Positions 1 through 12,100 of a stretch of DNA of 64,000 nt are shown here, one piece after another; positions within the stretch are counted from its first letter, which is position 1; each line of letters starts with the position of its first letter. Origin of the DNA: Rutidosis leptorrhynchoides (Eukaryota > Streptophyta > Magnoliopsida > Asterales > Asteraceae). The notes below the pieces were generated by a model, which saw only the letters and a list, made by a program, of their open reading frames with translations, made no database searches and was not told the DNA's origin. A program made the translations under genes and the position numbers. The stretch covers positions 35,924,501-35,988,500 of the forward strand of contig NC_092335.1 of NCBI RefSeq assembly GCF_046630445.1, read 5' to 3'.

Positions 1-820
1 AAATGAAACTCACCTTAGCAGCACATACAGTTGTTCATCGTAATGTAACCGAAACTCGGTATATCAAAGAATCGTAGATCTCAACCTAGAGAACATATGT
101 TGGTCAATAAATGTCTATCAATCTAGGTCAGGTCATAGTGTATCACAATCCTAATGCTCTAGATCGACATATAAAAGTTATCCAAAGTCGTTTCAAAAAG
201 TCAATTTTGACAATAGTTTAACAAAACTAGACGTACCTTATATAAGGATTCATTTACTCGGTTGGTAATATTCAAAAATCCAATTTATCAATCTCGTAAA
301 CAAGTTGTTTAAATCTTAATTGTAGATTCAAAAGCAATTTCAATTAACTTCAATCATAATTCAGTTGCTCATATCTTTTAATCCGTTCATCGAAATTATT
401 CGATATCTAAATGAAAAGTTATTGATTTTTCGCCAGCTTTCCAAAAACATGTATATCATATACCTTTTACCAGTAATATATGTATTTAATTCGTGATCTA
501 TTATAAACTGTTTAACGATGAAATTTAGCATACACATATGTATAAATATATATACTCGAGCACTAGAAATGGATACACAATTAATATATAAAAGATAAAA
601 TATGAGTGCTTACGTATCAATATTGAGATTCAATATTGTAGGATAGTACGTAGAAGTAACGGAGATGATAAACACTAGGTTTGACTTACGAGCAAAACCC
701 TCGAACAATTCCCATAACCTCCTTAGTAATAACCCATAGTTTCCTTAGCTCTATCCCACTTGAAAACCCATTTTGAAAGTGACACGCTCATGACCTCGTC
801 GTAGTATTTTAAGTGATATA

Positions 821-875
821 ATTAATAATAATAATAATAATACTATTAATAATAATAAAATAAATAATAATAATC

Positions 876-919
<44 letters not shown>
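821..919. repeat. (AAT)n/(TAA)n microsatellite
   Basis: Imperfect trinucleotide repeat inside the reverse LTR. A longer version occurs at the equivalent place in R (12915-12992). Confidence 0.9.
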
Positions 920-980
920 TTAAATAAATAAATTTACACATAGTAATATATGTGTAAAACAACTCGCGCAGAAACCTGGT

Positions 981-987
981 ATTTATA
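981..987 (-). promoter_or_regulatory. Putative LTR TATA box
   Basis: The minus strand reads TATAAAT, 20-30 bp downstream (in LTR orientation) of the palindrome pair at 1010-1058. This is the same arrangement as the TATA boxes of E2 (15116 and 22444). No transcript evidence. Confidence 0.5.
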
Positions 988-1009
988 GGCATAATTCCTG
1001 ATTCTGATG

Positions 1010-1058
1010 CCCATGCGATCACATGGGTTTTATGCCTATTTCTCATGCGATCGCATGG
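1010..1058. repeat. Pair of CCATGCGATCGCATGG palindromes
   Basis: Two near-perfect palindromes, 1010-1027 (one mismatch, GATCAC) and 1043-1058, lie just upstream of the LTR TATA box on the minus strand. The same motif recurs in every LTR of this family in the window. Confidence 0.85.
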
Positions 1059-1980
1059 CCGTCAGATCCAGCTCACATATTTTTGTTTTTTTGTTTGTCG
1101 ACATAATAATTAATAATATATATAATATATTTAATTTATATAATTAATTATATATTATATTAAATTCACATGCATAGTTAACTTGTAATTTTTGTTCCGA
1201 GAAGTCGTACGTTGTTACGCGACTTATGTTCCGGTTTCGGTTTTTCGAGTGTCCCTTCGTACGCTGAGAAAACTTGTAATTTTCATTCTGGGACACGTAC
1301 CTTTGTCAAAATATAGCCTTAAATTATCCCTAAATTATACCACCCAGAGTATATCTTAAACTTTAGAGTATTTTGGTCATTTACTTCTATAAATCATTGT
1401 CTCGTTATTTATTAATATAATAGTATTTATCAAACGTTTCATAACCAAGTTAATATCTATTCTCAATATTTATAAACACGTTTTAAAATACGTATCGCAA
1501 GTTATTCATATAATTAATTCTTAACAGTTAATATTCCTTATTATTGTATGTGTCCAAATTACGTTATTTAAATAAATAATTCACCATTTATTCCGAATAC
1601 CGTTAAAATGAATGTTTTCTCAAATCAAGTGGACCTCTCAACAGAGACTCGTAATAATATCATAATTCTTAAGAGACTCGGTAAATATCTTTTACTTGAA
1701 TCGTTTGGCATAATCTTTTAACTCTGTAGTTAAATATATCAATCAGATAATTAAACCAATAAGTTAAATGCACAGTATCATATCCTCAACACTTTGTTAC
1801 GTTTTCAAGTTATAGTATATGTATCTATATATAATTGTTCGCGTTTCATTGAGAACAATCGAAGATTAATTGAACAATTCAAAATTTTGAGATTTAACTT
1901 CATAGACTTTGTTTATCGTGTCGGAAACGTTAATCATACAAGATTAAGTTTAAATTTGGTCATAATTTTCCGGGTCATCA

Positions 1981-2641
1981 CAGACACCCTAATTGACGCG
2001 AATCCTAAAGATAGATCTATTGGGCGTAACAAACCCCATCCAAAGTACCGGATGCTTTAGTACTTCGAAATTTATATCATATCCGAAGGGTGTCCCGGAA
2101 TGATGGGGATATTCTTATATATGCATCTTGTTAATGTCGGTTACCAGGTGTTCACCATATGAATGATTTTTATCTCTATGTATGGGATGTGTATTGAAAT
2201 ATGAAATCTTGTGGTCTATTGTTACGATTTTATATCTATAGGTTAAACCTATAACTCACCAACATTTTTGTTGACGTTTAAAGCATGTTTATTCTCAGGT
2301 GAATACTAAGAGCTTCCGCTGTTGCATACTAAAATAAGGACAAGATTTGGAGTCCATGTTTGTATGATATTGTGTAAAAACTGCATTCATGAAACATATG
2401 TCGATGTAATATATTTCTATTGTAAACCATTATGTAATGGTCGTGTGTAACCAGTATATTTTAGATTATCATTATTTGATAATCTACGTAATGTTTTTAA
2501 AAACTTTATTGATAAAACAAAGGTTATGGTTGTTTTAAAAATGAATGCAGTCTTTGAAAAACATCTCATATAGAGGTCAAAACCTCGCAACGAAATCAAT
2601 TAATATAGAACGTTTATAATCAATATGAACGGGACATTTCA
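1981..2641 (+). mobile_element. E1 5' LTR, 3' portion only
   Basis: Aligns end to end with 11941-12602, the 3' part of the intact E1 LTR, with roughly 2-3% mismatch by eye. It ends GGGACATTTCA and is followed at once by a primer-binding-site-like sequence. The 5' part is displaced off-window by the reverse LTR at 1-1980. The short minus-strand frame inside it is not a gene; the same frame recurs in every LTR copy. Confidence 0.92.
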
Positions 2642-2642
2642 G

Positions 2643-2656
2643 TTGGTATCCGAGCG
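2643..2656 (+). other. E1 primer binding site
   Basis: TTGGTATCCGAGCG directly follows the LTR end. It resembles the usual plant PBS for initiator tRNA-Met (TGGTATCAGAGC) with an A-to-C change. The tRNA assignment is inferred. Confidence 0.75.
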
Positions 2657-2850
2657 TTGGTCTTAGAGAACCAGAAAATTTGCATTAGTGTGTCTTATCG
2701 AGTTTATTAGGATGCATTAGTGATTCTGGACTTCGACCGTGTTTTCCTTAAAAATGATTGCTTAACATTTTTGTTGGAAACTATATATTATTAACATGTA
2801 AATATTATGTGATATATTAATCTCTTAACATGTTTAATATTGTGTAATAG

Positions 2851-3443
2851 ATGTCTACCTCTAGCACAAATCCCATTGACTCACCTAATAATAACGAAGA
2901 GTCGAATATATATTGGCAAGATTCACAAGTTCCCGAAGAACCGGAAGAAGAGGAAACGGAACCGGAAGAAGAGGAACCGGAAGAAGAAGAGGTTCCGGAG
3001 GGGGGAATAGTAGGAACCACAAAAAACCGGTCAAATAAAAGAAAATCCTCAATCAATGGACCAAAGTTAATAATGGTCAATGGTGTTTCCGCTAAGGAAG
3101 CAAAATATTGGGAAAATTACCAATTTTTCGATGAATCGGATCCTGATGAGGATTCCGATGATGTTATAGAAATTACCCCTACCAAATTTAATGAGGCAAA
3201 AGAAAATAATAAGGAAAAGGCATCAAAATAGAGAAATCTGATTCCGACCCCGATGAACTTTATATGTACCGTCAACACCCGTATTTTCAATATCGTGACA
3301 ATAACTCGGGAACCTCTAAACCACCAGATTTTTCTAAATCAATGTGGAAAATGACGACTTGTATTAGAGGAACATCATATATCCCTAGAAGATTAGGAAA
3401 AAGAACCAAATTCAAAGAAGAAGAAACCAGTGATTCAGATTAG
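2851..3443 (+). pseudogene. E1 acidic leader ORF (ORF0), one frameshift
   Basis: Non-gag ORF between PBS and gag. The first part (2851-3231) is very acidic, with Glu/Pro-rich EEE(T/V)EPEE repeats around residues 30-50 followed by a basic NKRK patch. A frameshift near 3224 separates it from an open continuation to the TAG at 3443, ending in a basic then Glu/Asp-rich tail, about 195 codons in all. E2 has an equivalent acidic ORF at the same place (16387-17023), starting M-T-S-S-N-P against M-S-T-S-S-T-N-P here. The ORF is therefore a shared accessory component of this lineage, not chance. I recognise no domain; function unknown. Confidence 0.65.
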
Positions 3444-3572
3444 AGGGGTGTGAGCATGTTGTGTAATAAATGTATAGTAGTGTGCTTGTACTTTTACGTT
3501 CTATGTAAAAATTGCTTGTATTGTTTGTTATTACGAATCTAATCCTTGTCTATTTTACAGTATAAAAACAAA

Positions 3573-4266
3573 ATGGACGTTAAGGATAGAGAACTGAATA
3601 TTTTAGAAGACCTACCAGAGGATATGATTGAGGAAATCTTGTCTAGAGTCGGTCAGAATTCATCAGCACATTTAGTTATGGTGAAATTAACTTGTCAAAT
3701 ATTTTAAAGACTTTTCAGAAATGCCTTAGTTTATAAAAGGCTTTCCTTTGATAGGTGGGGTATATCACATTGGGGAGACTTTAAGTTACTCCGTGTTTTC
3801 TTTAAAGCGTTAAATGCGGGGAACCCAAATGCAATTTTACGCTACGGTTAAGAACCTATTTTGACTCAACATATCCCAACATAGGATTTCGTGAATTAGA
3901 AAGAGCTTCTAACATGCAACATAAAGAAGTATGTTATGCTTACGGGTTAGTGATGTCGCTTCTTACCAAAGTGAGAAAAAGAACATCGGATTGCAGCTTT
4001 TAAATAAAACTTTCCCACAAGTGACGGATTCAGTAGTTGGACATTATAGAAACAAGGTTTTTAGATTATTACGGGGCTGTTGGACATTACGAAACCCTCG
4101 TCCTTTTGATGACATTACAACATGCTGCCTAGCTAATGGTCATAACGGTTATTTTCCACAAGACCAAGGATGGGAAGTCGTCTTAGTAAAACCAGAATGC
4201 ATGACTTGTTTCTGGACTTATGAATTACGTGCCTTTATTTCCTTTGCTGAACAACTTGCATATTAA
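3573..4266 (+). pseudogene. F-box/Sel1-like gene fragment captured in E1
   Basis: The ATG at 3573 opens an F-box: LEDLPEDMIEEILSRVG, with a following KLTC motif. After it come a GNPNAILRYG segment and, in another frame, a segment with RELERASNMQHKEVCYAYG, the helical repeat-like part seen in plant F-box proteins of the At1g67623 type. The C-terminus (frame open to 4266) has paired Cys and Trp residues (TTCCLANGH, ECMTCFW) like that family's terminal Cys motif. In plants F-box proteins are substrate adaptors of SCF ubiquitin ligases. This copy has a stop at 3703-3705 and two frameshifts (about 3850 and 3960), so it is broken. It sits between ORF0 and gag; E2 lacks it. A possible splice acceptor (TTTTACAG) lies just upstream of its ATG. 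Family assignment is from remembered motif order, not a search. Confidence 0.72.
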
Positions 4267-4438
4267 CTAGATTTATCTTCAAAACTGTCCTGTATCATAG
4301 TGTACTATATTTCATGTTATATGTAATATAGCGAAGTTGTAAGTTTGAAGAATATTTGTATGTGATATATTATTATAATCAGTTTTTCATATGGAATTGT
4401 AGTAGTTGAATTGTATATTAGCTACTAAGTATGAACTT

Positions 4439-4450
4439 AACGGGTAGGTA
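4439..4450 (+). other. Internal PPT-like copy upstream of gag
   Basis: AACGGGTAGGTA is identical to the 12 bases that precede the 3' LTR (9170-9181). The same 12-mer also occurs upstream of gag in E2 (17261-17272). It could be a second plus-strand priming site or a leftover of the PPT; unproven. Confidence 0.55.
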
Positions 4451-4589
4451 GTACCCGAATTTAAACTTATAAAACGCTAATATGAAGAAAAATCTTTTAT
4501 AAATGAGTTCATATTATGCTACGAAATACTATAGACTACTCTTAATATTCTGTATGATTAAAATGTTTCATTTGACTATTTTGAAGGAA

Positions 4590-7500
4590 ATGGCACCGAC
4601 TACTCGACACACCTTGAATATGAGCAAAGAGGAATTTCGTGTCTTTCTTGCTTCAAACATAGCCGCAGTACAGGCCGCGCTACATACCAACAATAACTCT
4701 GAATCTAGTAATACAGCTAATGGCGCAAGAAATAGTGTAGGATGCTCTTACAAGGAATTCACTGCCTGCAAACCTTCAGAATTTGATGGGACCGAAGGAC
4801 CAATCGGATTGAAACGGTGGACCGAGAAAGTTGAATCGGTGTTTGCCATAAGTAAGTGTGCTGAAGGAGACAAAGTGAAGTACGCTACGCATACCTTCAC
4901 AGGTATTGTGTTAACATGGTGGAATACCTATCTAGAGCAAGTGGGACAAGATGCTGCTTACGCGCTATCGTGGTCAGCATTCAAGCACTTGATGACCGAG
5001 AAGTACCGTCCCAGAATCGAGGTCAATAAGCTCAAGTCAGAACTTAGAGGGTTACGAACACAGGGATTCGATATTACTTCTTACGAAAGACGATTCACAG
5101 AATTGTGCCTATTGTGTCCGAGAGCGTTCGAAGATGAGGAAGAGAAGATCGACGCGTTTGTGAAAGGGTTACCAGAGAGAATCCAAGAAGATATAAGTTC
5201 ACACGAGTCTGCCTCCATACAAAAGGCATGTAGAATGGCTCACAAACTAGTGAACTAGATTGAGGGAAGAATTAAAGAACAGGCGGCCGAAGAGGCTAAC
5301 GTGAAGTTAGTCAAAAGAAAGTGGGAGAAAAACGGTGATAAGAGTCACCAAAACAACAACAAATATCCCAACAATCGCAACATCAATCGCAACTACAACA
5401 AACGGCACAACAACAACAACAACAATAACAACTACAACAATCATCCCAACAACAATAACAACCGCAACAACAACAACAACAATTAGAAGCAGCTATGCTA
5501 AAGGTGTGAAAAGTATCACTCGGGGTTCTGCACCAAATTTTGCAACAAGTGTAAAAGAAATGGTCATAGCGCGGCGAAGTGTGAGGTCTACGGACCAGGG
5601 GTTAACAAAACGAAATGAACAAATGGTGTCGGAACGAGTAATGGCAGAGCAAGTAGTGTCGGAGCAAGTTATGCCAATGTAGTTTGTTATAAATGTGGAA
5701 AATCGGGCAACATTATTAGAAATTGCCCGAACCAGGAGAACACGAATGGACAAGGCTGCGGAAGAGTTTTCAAGATTAATGCGGCAGAGGCACATGAAGA
5801 CCCGGAGCTTATTACGGGTACGTTTCTTATTGACAATAAATCTTCTTAAGTTTTATTTGATTCGGGTGCGGATAGAAGCTATATGAGTAGAGATTTTTGT
5901 GCTAAATTAAGTTGTCCATTGACGCCATTGGATAGTAAATTTTTACTCGAATTAGCAAACGGTAAATTAATTTCAGCAGATTATATATGCCGGAATTGAG
6001 AAATTAAACTGGGTAGCGAAATATTTAAGATTGATTTGATACCAGTAGAGTTAGGGAGTTTTGATGTAATAGTTGGCATGGACTGGCTGAAGGAGATGAA
6101 AGCAGAGATCATATGTTACAAAAATGCAATTCGCATTGTACGAGAAGAAGGAGAACCCTTAATGGTGTCTGGAGAAAAGGGCAACACGAAGCTACATCTT
6201 ATTAGTAATTTGAAGGCACAAAAACTAATAAGAAAAGGTTGCTATGCTGTTCTAGCACACGTCGAGAAAGTACAAACTGAAGAAAAGAGCATCAATGATG
6301 TTCCCGTCGCAAAAGAATTTCCCGATGTATTTCCGACAGAATTACCGGGACTACCTCCACATCGATCTGTTGAATTTTAAATAGATCTTGTTCTAGGAGC
6401 TGCACCAATAGCTCGTGCTCCTTACAGACTCGCACCCAGTGAGATGAAAGAGCTGCAAAGCCAACTGCAAGAACTATTAGAATGTGGTTTCATTCGACCA
6501 AGCACATCACCATGGGGAGCTCCTATTTTGTTTGTCAAGAAGAAGGATGGTACATTTAGGTTGTGTATTGACTACAGAGAGTTGAATAAACTTACCATCA
6601 AAAACCATTATCCACTACCGAGAATTGACGACTTATTTGATCAACTACAAGGCTCGTCGATTTATTCGAAAATCGATTTACATTCTGGATATCATCAAAT
6701 GCGAGTAAAGGAGGATGATATTCCAAAAACTACTTTTAGGATGCGTTATGGTCATTACGAGTTTATGGTTATGCCGTTTGGATTGACTAACGCACCAGCT
6801 GTGTTCATGGACCTTATGAACCGAGTGTGTGGGCCATATCTTGACAAGTTTGTCATTGTTTTCATCGATGACATACTTATTTACTCAAAGAATGATCAAG
6901 AGCACGAAGAACATTTGAGAAAAGTGCTAGAAGTATTGAGGAAAGAAAAACTGTACGCTAAGTTTTCAAAGTGTGCATTTTGGTTAGAAGAAGTTCAATT
7001 CCTCGGTCACATAGTAAACAAAGAAGGTATCCAGGTGGACCCGCCAAAGATCGAAATCGTTGAAAAGTTGGAAACCTCAAAAAACTCCGAAGCATATACG
7101 TCAATTTTTAGGATTGGCTGGTTACTACAGAAGATTCATCCAAGATTTCTCCAAAATAGCAAAACCCTTGACTGCATTAACGCATAAAGGGAAGAAATTT
7201 GAATGGAAGGATGAACAAGAGAAGGTGTTTCAGTTATTGAAGAAAAAGCTAACTACGGCACCTATGTTGTCATTGCCTGAAGGGAATGATGATTTTGTGA
7301 TTTATTGTGACGTATCAAAGCAAGGTCTCGGTTGTGTATTAATGCAACGAACAAAGGTGATTGCTTATGCGTCTAGATAATTGAAGATTCATGAGCAAAA
7401 TTATACAACTCACGATTTGAAATTGGGTGCTGTTGTTTTTGCATTAAAGACTTGGAGGCATTATTTATATGGGGTCAAAAGTATTATATATATCGACCAC

Positions 7501-9147
7501 AAAAGTCTCCAACATATATTTAATCAGAAGCAACTGAATATGAGACAACGCAGGTGGATTGAACTGTTGAATGATTATGATTTTGAGATTCGATACCACA
7601 TGGGGAAGGCGAATGTGGTAGCCGACGCTTTGAGTAGAAAGGACAGAGAACCTATACGGGTAAAAGCTATGAATATAATTATTCGTACTAACCTTACTAC
7701 TCAAATAAAGGAGGCGCAACAGGAGGTTGTAAAAGAAGGAAAGTTGAAGAATGAGATACCCAAAGGATCAGAGAAACATCTTAATATTCGGGAAGACGGA
7801 ACCCGATATAGGGCTGATAGAATTTAGGTACCAAGGTTTAGAGATGTGAGAGAAATGGTACTTAAAGAAGCACATAAAACCAGATATTCAATACATCCCG
7901 GAGCGGGGAAGATGTATAAAGATTTCAAGAAACACTTTTGGTGGCCGGGTTTGAAAGCCGATATTGCTAAATATGTAGGAGAATGTTTGAAGTGTTCTAA
8001 GGTCAAAGCTGAACATCAGAAACCATCATGTCTACTACAACAACCTGAAATCCCGGAATGTAAATGGGAAAACATTACCATGGATTTCATTATTAAATTG
8101 CCAAGGACTGCAAGTGGTTATGATACTATTTGGGTAATAGTTGATCGTCTCACCAAGTCAGCACACTTCCTGCCAATGAGAGAAGATGACAAAATGGAGA
8201 AGTTGGCGCGATTGTATTTGAAGGAGGTTATCTCCAGACATGGAATACCCGTCTCTATTATCTCTGATAGGGATGGTAGATTTGTTTCAAGGTTCTGGCA
8301 GACGTTGCAACAAGCATTGGGGACTCGTCTAGACATGAGTACTTCCTATCATCCACAAACTGATGGGCAGAGCGAAAGGACGATACAAACGCTTGAATAC
8401 ATGCTACGAGCATGTGTTATTGATTTCGGAAACAGTTGGGATCGACACCTACCATTAGCAGAATTTTCCTACAACAACAGTTATCATTCTAGTATTGAGA
8501 TGGCGCCGTTTGAGGCACTTTATGGTAAAATGTGCAGGTCTTCGATTTGTTGGAATGAAGTGGGGGATAGACATATTACGGGACCGGAGATAATACAAGA
8601 AACTACTGAGAAAATCATCCAAATTCAACAACGATTGAAAACCGCCCAGAGTCGACAAAAGAGCTACGCGGACAGTAAAAGAAAAGATATAGAGTTTGAA
8701 ATTGGAGAAATGGCCATGCTTAAGGTTTCACCTTGGAAAGGCGTTGTTCGATTTGGTAAACGGGGGAAACTAAATCCAAGGTACATTGGACCATTCAAGA
8801 TTATAGATCGTGTCGGACCAGTAGCTTACCAACTGGAGCTACCTCAACAACTCGTGGCTGTACATAACACTTTCCACGTCTCGAATTTGAAGAAATGTTT
8901 TGCTAAAGAAGATCTCACTATTCCATTGGACGAAATCCAAATCAATGAAAAACTTCAATTCATTGAAGAAGCCGTCGAAATAATGGATCGTGAGGTTAAG
9001 AAACTTAAGCAAAATAAGATACCGATCGTTAAGGTTCGATGGAATGCTTGTAGAGGACCCGAGTTCACCTGGGAGCGTGAAGATCAGATGAAGAAGAAAT
9101 ACCCGCATCTATTTCCAGAAGATTCTTCAACACCTTCAAAAGCTTAA
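4590..9147 (+). pseudogene. E1 gag-pol polyprotein (Ty3/gypsy, chromovirus type), degraded
   Basis: One frame carries gag, then pol in the order PR-RT-RH-IN-chromodomain. Gag (4590-5258) has the LTWWNTYL and YEERF-like core, followed by an Asn-rich tract (AAC repeats, about 5345-5485). There are two zinc knuckles: CNKCKRNGHSAAKC is intact, and the second has Asn in place of His (CGKSGN). Protease shows DSGADRSY (about 5860). RT holds [20 protein letters not shown] and FIDDI (6444-7060). RNase H keeps YCD, but its catalytic Glu is Lys (THDLKLG). Integrase (7846 on) has an HHCC finger and DDE residues in MDF, SDRD and SER. The C-terminus carries the chromodomain-like [14 protein letters not shown]. 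In-frame stops occur at 5256, 5485, about 5617, 5848, 5998, 6378, 7378 and 7825, with a frameshift near 7060-7100. The copy is non-functional. The start is at MAPTTRH because the frame upstream is not gag-like. Confidence 0.93.
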
Positions 9148-9169
9148 AATTTCGGGACGAAATTTATTT

Positions 9170-9182
9170 AACGGGTAGGTAC
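9170..9182 (+). other. E1 polypurine tract
   Basis: AACGGGTAGGTAC immediately precedes the 3' LTR start TGTAGTGACCCG. It is preceded by TTTCGGGACGAAATTT, a motif also seen (slightly varied) before the E2 and 62-kb LTRs. Confidence 0.75.
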
Positions 9183-12100
9183 TGTAGTGACCCGAACTTT
9201 TCCATGTTTATATATATTAATTGAGATTGATATTTACATGACTAAATATTTCCAATGTGTTAAGCAATCAAACTTGTTAAGACTTGATTAATTGAAATAG
9301 GTTTCATATAGACAATTGACCACCCATGTTGACCGGTGATTCACGAACGTTAAAACTTGTAAAAACTATACGATGACATATATATGGTTATATATATAGT
9401 TAACATGATTTTATTATAAGTAAGTATCTCGTTAGGTATTTTAACAATGAGTTATATACATAAAAATGAGACTATTAAATTAAGAAACTCGAAAACGATA
9501 TATATAACGATTATCGTTATAACAACGTCTTACTAGGTACATATGAATCATATTAAGATATTGATACACTTGGTTAATTATGTTAAATGATAAGTAAATA
9601 TATCATTAAGTTTTTTAACAATGAACTACATATGTAAAAATAAGACTACTGACTTAATTATTTCAAAACGAGACATATATGTAACGATTATCTTTGTAAC
9701 GACATTTAACTGTATATATATCATACTAAGATATATTATATATCATAATATCATGAATTTAACATCTCATTTGATATAATAAACAATGGGTTAACAACAT
9801 TTAACAAGATCGTTAACCTAAAGGTTTCAAAACAACATTTACATGTAACGACTAACGATGACTTAACGACTCAGTTAAAATGTATATACATGTAGTGTTT
9901 TAATATGTATTCATACACTTTTGAAAGACTTCAAGACACTTATCAAAATACTTCTACTTAACAAAAATGCTTACAATTACATCCTCGTTCAGTTTCATCA
10001 ACAATTCTACTCGTATGCACCCGTATTCATACTCGTACAATACACAGCTTTTAGATGTATGTACTATTGGTATATACACTCCAATGATCAGCTCTTAGCA
10101 GCCCATGTGAGTCACCTAACACATGTGGGAACCATCATTTGGCAACTAGCATGAAATATCTCATAAAATTACAAAAATATTAGTAATCATTCATGACTTA
10201 TTTACATGAAAATAAAATTACATATCCTTTATATCTAATCCATATACCAACGACCAAAAACACATTCAATTTTCTTCATCTAATTGATCTCTCTCAAGTT
10301 CCATCTTCAAGTTCTAAGTGTTCTTCATAAATTCCATAAGTATAGTTTCATAAAAATCAAGAATACTTCCAAGTTGCAAGTCTACTTCCAAGCTTTCTAA
10401 TCCATTCCAAGTAATCATCTAAGATCAAGGAACCTTTGTTATTTACAGTAGGTTATCTTTCTAATTTAAGGTAATATTCATATTCAAACTTTGATTCAAT
10501 TTCTACAACTATAACAATCTTATTTCGAGTGAAAATCTTACTTGAACTGTTTTCGTGTCATGATTCTGCTTCAAGAACTTTCAAGCCATCCAAGGATCCT
10601 TTGAATCTAGATCAATTTTTCTCATTTCCAGTAGTTTTATCCAGAAAACTTGAGATAGTAATGATATTCATAACATCATTCGATTCATACATATAAAGCT
10701 ATCTTATTCGAAGGTTTTAACTTGTAATCACTAGAACATAGTTTAGTTAATTCTAAACTTGTTCGCAGACAAAAGTTAATCCTTCTAACTTGACTTTTAA
10801 AATCAACTAAACACATGTTCTATATCTATATGATATGCTAACTTAATGATTTAAAACCTGGAAACACGATGAACACCATAAAATTGGATATACGCCGTCG
10901 TAGTGAAACCGGGGGCTGTTTTGGTCTGGATAATTAAAAACTATGATAAACTTTGATTTAAAAGTTGTTCTTCTGAGAAAATAATTTTTCATATGAACAT
11001 GAAACTCTATCCAAAAATCAAGGTTAAACTCAAAGTGGAAGTATGTTTTCTAAAATGGTCATCTAGACGTCGTTCTTTCGACTGAAATGACTACATTTAC
11101 AAAAATGACTTGTAACTTATATTTCTGACTATAAACCTATACTTTTTCTATTTAGATTCATAAAATAGAGTTCAATATGAAATCATAGCAATTTGATTCA
11201 CTCAAAACGGATTTAAAATGAAGAAGTTATGGGTAAAACAAGATTGGATATTTTTGATCTTTTTAGCTACGAGAAATTTTAACAAATCATATCCTAGATA
11301 ACTTATATTGTATTATACATGTATTATAATATATTATGTAATCTTGGGATACCATAGACACGTTTGCAAATGTTTTGACATATCATATCGACCCATGTAT
11401 ATATATTATTTGGAACAACCATAGACACTCTATATGCAGTAATGTTGGAGTTAGCTATACATGGTTGAGGTTGATTCTAAAAATATATATACTTTGAGTT
11501 GTGATCTAGCCTGAGACGTGTATACACTGGGTCGTGGATTGATTCAAGATAATATATATCGATTTATTTCTGTACATCTAACTGTGGACAACTAGTTGTA
11601 GGTTACTAACGAGGACAGCTGACTTAATACACTCAAATCTTTAAAACATAATAAAAATGGTTGTAATTATATTTTGATCATACTTTGATATATATGTACA
11701 TATTTGTATAGGTTCGTGAATTGATCCGTGGCCAAGTCTTATTTCAGAGGAAGGAAATATCTGTGAAAGTGGGTTATAGTCCCACTTTTAAAATCTAATA
11801 TTTTTGAGATGAGAATACATGCAGGTTTTATAAATGATTTACAAAATAGACACAAGTACGTGAAACTACATTCTATGGTTGAATTATCGAAATCGAATAT
11901 GCCCCTTTTTATTAAGTCTGGTAATCTAAGAATTAGGGAACAGACACCCTAATTGACGCGAATCCTAAAGATAGATCTATTGGGCATAACAAACCCCATC
12001 CAAAGTACCGGATGCTTTAGTACTTCGAAATTTATATCATATCCGAAGGGTGTCCAAGAATGATGGGGATATTCTTATATATGCATCTTGTTAATGTCGG

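Larger units (their letters stand above)
1..1980 (-). mobile_element. Reverse-oriented Ty3/gypsy LTR (truncated by window edge)
   Basis: On the minus strand this begins TGATGACCCGG at 1980, the same start as the E2 LTRs (TGTGATGACCCG). Its right edge meets E1 LTR sequence exactly: 1981 onward equals 11941 onward of the intact E1 LTR. It is therefore an insertion into the 5' LTR of E1. The predicted 5-bp target duplication would be CAGAC (1981-1985), with its partner off-window. The interior matches the R LTR (for example 640-720 versus 12700-12780, and 1590-1700 versus 23620-23720). It may be a solo LTR or the end of a longer element; the window cannot tell. Confidence 0.8.

Noticed and set aside
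2417-2599. 60-codon frame repeated at 12378 and 26477
   Set aside because: It lies at the LTR end in all three copies; repetition follows from LTR homology.
9921-10154. 77-codon frame conserved in the E1 3' LTR and in the solo LTR (28911-29144)
   Set aside because: No ATG start (TTG), and the two LTRs are similar throughout, so the shared frame needs no selection. The amino-acid differences look no rarer than the nucleotide ones.
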